Positions 61,688-64,000 of a stretch of DNA of 64,000 nucleotides are shown here, piece by piece (position 1 is the first letter of the stretch; every line of letters starts with the position of its first letter). Source of the DNA: Isoetes taiwanensis (taxonomy: Eukaryota > Streptophyta > Lycopodiopsida > Isoetales > Isoetaceae); NCBI GenBank assembly GCA_021234155.1, contig JAJEKV010000159.1, positions 248,001-312,000 on the forward strand. Direction: 5' to 3'. The notes below the pieces were generated by a model. It made no database searches, had not been told where the DNA came from, and saw nothing but the letters and a program-made list of their open reading frames with translations. Position numbers and translations under genes: made by a program.

Positions 61688-61694
<7 letters not shown>

Positions 61695-62057
61695 GGGAAA
61701 CTATGTCATAAGCTTTCACTGTTTTGTTGAATTTGGATCAGAATTTGTTTCATCTTCTTTAACCATGTTCACACAGAGAAAGCCAAGAACCATTAGAATA
61801 GAAGGCAGGCAAGCCATAAAGCAAGCATGTTGTAATTAAGTGATATCAATGAATTAGTGCAAGCATTGCATGTAAAAAGTTAATGGATCCTTGCATATGA
61901 TTGTTTGTCCCTTCCGGATAATGTCAAATAGATGATCCTTATCATATAAAGCCCTCATTAAATAGAGTTGCATGTACCCATAGTGCCCTCGTGATTAAGG
62001 TCAACGCATATGTACTAGGTTCGGTTGAGAAATTCAATTTAGGGAGTCGAGGCTGCC

Positions 62058-64000
62058 CTGCCGTATCTATATGGCGCCTGCCGAAGTCGCCGCCGTAGTG
62101 TGGCGGTCGCCGAGGAATATTCCCCGGTGAACTGGTGATAGAACTCCCATCGCACGCACGCTAGCTTACCACGTTCTTTACTGCTTTGTTCACGCAAGCT
62201 CGCTCCCAAGATCAAATCTTTGCGCAGTTAATACGGGAATTCATGCGCCGTAAATAAGATGGCCTAAGCTTCAATCTAACCCGCGTAGCGATGTGTGAAC
62301 CGCAAATCCAAATGCTTCCCGAACCACATTGTAAGCAACTTGGCTATATAGAAGTTAAGCTGCCAGATTTATGAAATAACTTACATATAGAAGCTACGTA
62401 AGCGCATTTGGCGAAAGATAATTTCCGCGAAACCTCGCGGCCGGTGAGAACTGCTGCTACGCCAGGCTGAAACGCGCAGAAGAAAACCGCAAGGTAAAAG
62501 AAAGTTTACGCGCAAGTGCTTGGCCGCGTAAGCAAACCGCAAGCCAACCCACCGCGAACGGTAAATAAAGCCCGGAAACCGTCACTTACTCCGCAAATCC
62601 AAAACCCACCGTATGCGGAAACCCAAATGCTTCCCGAAGAATCAACAAGAAAGGCTTGAGCGGCGGGCGAACCCCTACTCCCAAACTAAATGCGCCCCGA
62701 AGAATCAAGAAGGTCGTGGAGCTTCGCCATGGAACGTGAGGCAAAAACTACGGCATTTAAAACAGTGGAATACGTAAGACGCTTAACCAACCCGCATTAC
62801 GCTACTAGGGGAAAGTTTCGCTTCGAGGTTCCAATTTGGAATTTCCCGCATGCCTCGCCAGACGGGCTACGCTTCAAAGCGGCCAGAAGTCGCCGCCGAA
62901 GTGTGGCGGGGTCGCAGGGAATATTCCCCGAGGGGAATCTTCCGGTGATAAGGAACTTTCCCGACGTAATGCAACGCTGGCTTAATTAATGCTTCCTTAC
63001 TGCTTTTGTTTTGGGCGGCAAGCTCGCTCCTGACAAATCTTTTGCGTAAAAGACAATATGGCGGCGTACCGTACCGAATAGATTGCCTGCTTCAATCTAA
63101 CCGGCAGTAATAGATGCGAACCGGCAGTCCAAATTCTAAACTACGCCGGTTAATCCTACATATAGAAGCTACGTAAGCTACTGCATTTATGAAATAACTA
63201 TTATTGCGAAGCAATGTAAGCTACGATTTATGAAAGATACTCAAGAAACCCCTGGTAATCGGTGAGAATCCCCTGGCTATGGCGGCGCTGGTGAAGAAAT
63301 CGGTGCGAAGAACCGCGTAGTGAAGTTTACGCGTAAAAGCTTACGCGTAAGAAAACCGCGCTTCAAACCCCACCGAAATCCAAAGCCCGTGAAACCGTCA
63401 ACACCAAGAACGAAACCCCACCGCGAAATCCAAATGCCCCGAAGAATCGCTAGGCCAGAGCCGGCGGGCGAACCCCTACCCCTCGCGAAATCCAGAATAA
63501 GCTCCTGAAGAATCAACAAGAAGGCTTGGTTTCGCGCTTCTACCATGAACGTGTGGAGGAAATTTATGGCTTAAAATGAAAGTGGGGAATAATGCAAGCA
63601 TTCGCGACCAATCGCATTACGCATTAGAGCCGTTGAGGAACAGGGATTTCCCCGGCGTCTCGCTAACGGGCGTTCTCCCCAGCGAAGCCGTACGCCGGCC
63701 GAAAGTGTGGCGGGTCAGCCGAGGGAATATTCTCGAGGGAATCTTCCTTTCCTGAGATAAGGGAACTTCTCCCGACGCACGCAATGGCTGGCTTAATTTC
63801 ACGCCTCTTTACCGCTTTTGTTTTGCGCAAGCTCGTTCCAAGATCAACCTTTGCGTAGTTATCATTACGGAATCTTATGCACAATGAATAGATTTGGCCC
63901 AAGTTTCTAACTAACCCGCGTAATGATGTGAAACCCAAACCAAATGCTTCCTGAACTACGTATAACTTTACATTATAGAAGCCACAGATTTATGAAATAA
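62058..64000. repeat. Tandem satellite with about 805-bp period
   Basis: The landmark GGAATATTC(C/T)C recurs at 62114, 62918 and 63724 (spacings 804 and 806). It is always preceded by GTGTGGCGG-GTCG and followed at equal distance by CTTTACTGCTTT / CTTACTGCTTTTG, CGCAAGCTCG(C/T)TCC, TTTGCGTAGTTA and CTAACCCGCGTA-like phrases. The second half of each unit has CGTAAG/GTTTACGCG phrases and internal repeats of CGCGAAATCCAAATGCCCCG AAGAATC type. Units differ by many small changes. The array starts near 62058 and runs off the right edge, so two full units and one partial are visible. Open frames in it (for example 62690-62989) are not convincing genes. Confidence 0.88.

Noticed and set aside
62690-63546. 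Open frames in the right-hand region
   Set aside because: They lie inside the 805-bp satellite and are not conserved between its units.

Overview
The window looks like nuclear DNA of a land plant. The recognisable pieces are plant families: cobalamin-independent methionine synthase, a 'pathogen-related' SnoaL-like protein, lipoxygenase, carotenoid cleavage dioxygenase and a kinesin-14 motor. Exons are short and have GT..AG boundaries, intergenic space is AT-rich, and there are MULE, Ty1/copia, LINE and SINE remains plus many simple repeats. I cannot name the species. A large-genome non-seed plant (fern or lycophyte) is a guess. Intact genes are almost absent: this is a graveyard of single exons and mobile elements.

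Layout. 0-4.7 kb: a probable PPR fragment on the minus strand and a cluster of diverged direct repeats. 4.7-11.9 kb: a decayed Mutator-like (MULE) DNA transposon with long inverted ends packed with palindromic TATATCGA..TCGATATA units, a broken transposase on the plus strand and a second, charged coding remnant on the minus strand. 12.3-19.3 kb: a tandem duplication (period about 3.56 kb) of a methionine synthase pseudogene. Each copy carries the same roughly 2.49-kb solo-LTR-like insertion, flanked by a 5-bp target duplication GCTGG inside the coding sequence. 19-29 kb: a carotenoid dioxygenase exon, an unrecognised acidic-tailed gene, a tRNA-derived SINE, and three copies (one at 0.33 kb) of a 100-bp CCTAGG-centred repeat. 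29-32 kb: three long (CT)n tracts and arrays built on GGAAGGGTTTCC. 35.8-36.4 kb: a LINE endonuclease fragment.

37.4-40.9 kb (minus): the best gene of the window, three exons of a pathogen-related protein that join in frame (199 codons plus stop). The first exon is not found, and the introns are invaded by foldback elements and GGGGAGGTTTCC palindrome arrays. 44.2 kb holds a clear 130-bp MITE with a 9-bp target duplication. 47.7-48.4 kb is a kinesin-14 motor fragment, directly followed by a LINE reverse transcriptase remnant (48.8-51.0 kb). 53.6-53.9 kb holds two lipoxygenase exons. 54.8-55.85 kb is a Ty1/copia 5' end on the minus strand (short LTR, tRNA-Met-type primer site, gag with a degraded zinc knuckle). 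56-62 kb holds little that I recognise. From about 62.06 kb to the end runs an 805-bp-period tandem satellite.

A caution applies to every broken frame here. In the methionine synthase duplication, the differences between the copies cluster at CTG/CAG/CCGG-type sites, and the coding sense shows that either copy may hold the 'wrong' version. This pattern fits base-calling error at methylated cytosines in a long-read assembly, so some frameshifts may be technical.
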